A DNA stretch of 6,019 bases from a candidate division WWE3 bacterium CG_4_9_14_3_um_filter_43_9 (lineage in GTDB: Bacteria; Patescibacteriota; CPR3; GCA-002780085): assembly GCA_002791435.1 (NCBI GenBank), contig PFXB01000066.1:1-6019 (forward strand), written 5' to 3'. The position numbers and the translations under genes are program-made. Positions 5,595 through 6,019 of the stretch are shown in pieces. The notes under the pieces are model-generated. The model ran no database searches. It was not told the DNA's origin and saw nothing but the letters and a program-made list of their open reading frames with translations. How positions within the stretch are numbered: position 1 is the first letter of the stretch; the number at the start of each line of letters is the position of its first letter.

Positions 5595-5857
5595 GGAAAA
5601 ACAAAAACTTAAACTAATTTAAACATCAGACGCTTCGTAGATTTAGTTGTTCGACGTAAAACTTATTAAATAGGTTCTAATAGTGTCCGTAATACCCAGC
5701 CAAGTAGGGCACCCCCAGGTGACCGACTTCCCTCGAATAGCTTGCTACAGTCATCCAAAACCCCATTTTCAAATCTCAACCTTCGAACCTTTTTTGCGAA
5801 GTGAAAAGACCCTTTTTTAACAGATAAAAATCGGTTAATAAGTATCAAAAAGTGAGA
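5595..5857. other. Non-coding stretch without an identified gene
   Basis: After the methyltransferase-like gene there is an AT-rich spacer followed by a more GC-rich block (about 5680-5760) full of short complementary pieces: CACC-CCCA-GGTG near 5710-5721, and AAGT/ACTT and AGGG/CCCT pairs that cross one another. CTTCG (5781-5785) and CGAAG (5797-5801) flank a T-rich loop. The 60-residue minus frame at 5666-5848 has no recognisable domain and no good ribosome site, so I do not call it. No clear terminator follows the plus-strand gene. The block could be a structured RNA or a mobile-element remnant, but I cannot assign either. Confidence 0.4.
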
Positions 5858-6019
5858 TTAAACCCGGAGAAGAAAGTGACGATTTCTGAGATAGAGCTGA
5901 TGAGGGAGAAGTGATAATACGCTTTTCTGCTCTCGTAATATGCCATTTGTAAGGGCATGTTTGACATATTCACGGATCATACCTATATCAACATTTTTGT
6001 CGTAATCAAATTTATCATA
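5858..6019 (-). CDS. Possible C-terminal end of an unidentified protein, cut by window edge
   Basis: On the minus strand a frame is open from the window edge to a TAA at 5858-5860, giving 53 residues that begin YDKFDYDKNVDIGMIREYVK. The first half has the look of a real soluble protein with an amphipathic helix; the second half (LLPHQLYLRNRHFLLRV) is less convincing. No family is recognised. A frame of this length can occur by chance in AT-rich DNA, and no terminator follows it. If real, the gene would converge on the plus-strand methyltransferase-like gene. Confidence 0.3.
   Translation of the reverse strand, partial: YDKFDYDKNVDIGMIREYVKHALTNGILREQKSVLSLLPHQLYLRNRHFLLRV

Noticed and set aside
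5670..5710. Possible insertion-sequence end (minus strand ...TACGGACACTATTAG, faintly like IS3-family termini)
   Set aside because: No matching inverted end, no transposase and no target duplication are visible in the window.
5725..5760. Faint similarity of minus-strand GAGGGAAGTC to the RNase P RNA core GAGGAAAGTC
   Set aside because: The other conserved regions of RNase P RNA are absent and the segment is far too short.
5770..5805. TTCGAA resembling the T-loop of a tRNA
   Set aside because: No acceptor stem, D-arm or anticodon arm can be folded around it on either strand.
5666..5848. Minus-strand 60-residue frame
   Set aside because: No domain, no good ribosome binding site, and it lies in a block with RNA-like structure; likely spurious.

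Overview
This window looks bacterial. It has good sigma-70-type promoters (TTGACG-17-TAAAAT), purine-rich Shine-Dalgarno sites, and genes packed with ATGA stop/start overlaps. Base composition is moderately AT-rich. The archaeal-type S-adenosylmethionine synthetase and the mix of a P-loop HPr-kinase-like protein, a HAD protein, a GT4 glycosyltransferase and an odd, inserted methyltransferase would fit an uncultivated lineage such as a Patescibacteria/CPR genome. That placement is inference; there is no rRNA or other marker gene here.

Layout. From 4071 down to position 1 runs a minus-strand gene string: (1) an HPr-kinase-like P-loop protein (3091-4071), (2) a HAD-superfamily hydrolase-like protein (2324-2995), (3) an archaeal-type methionine adenosyltransferase (1089-2327), and (4) a GT4-family glycosyltransferase (1092 to the window edge, cut at its C terminus). 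Genes 2/3 and 3/4 each overlap by four bases (ATGA), so they are surely co-transcribed and probably translationally coupled. Between genes 1 and 2 lie 95 bases with a strong GC-rich hairpin that includes the end of gene 1, plus a weak candidate internal promoter.

Positions 4072-4379 form a regulatory region of about 308 bases between divergent genes. It holds a near-consensus promoter for the minus operon, a back-to-back plus-strand promoter candidate, a perfect 10-bp dyad with a third tandem half-site, and an intrinsic terminator on the plus strand. The terminator is preceded by a long imperfect hairpin and sits immediately before the next gene. Together these suggest a small RNA or an attenuated leader. 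The plus-strand gene at 4380-5594 is a class I SAM-methyltransferase-like protein with a helical insertion of about 180 residues. It lacks a ribosome binding site, and an extended -10 element placed six bases before its ATG suggests a leaderless mRNA.

The last 425 bases carry no gene I can identify. A short minus-strand open frame (5858 to the edge) may be the end of another gene.

Functional reading. A dedicated SAM synthetase co-expressed with a kinase-like ATPase, a HAD protein and a glycosyltransferase, facing a methyltransferase-like gene, looks like a small biosynthetic or modification cassette. The substrate is unknown and the cluster continues past the left edge. Both the kinase-like and the HAD protein deviate at residues normally used in catalysis, which makes the cassette the most interesting part of the window.
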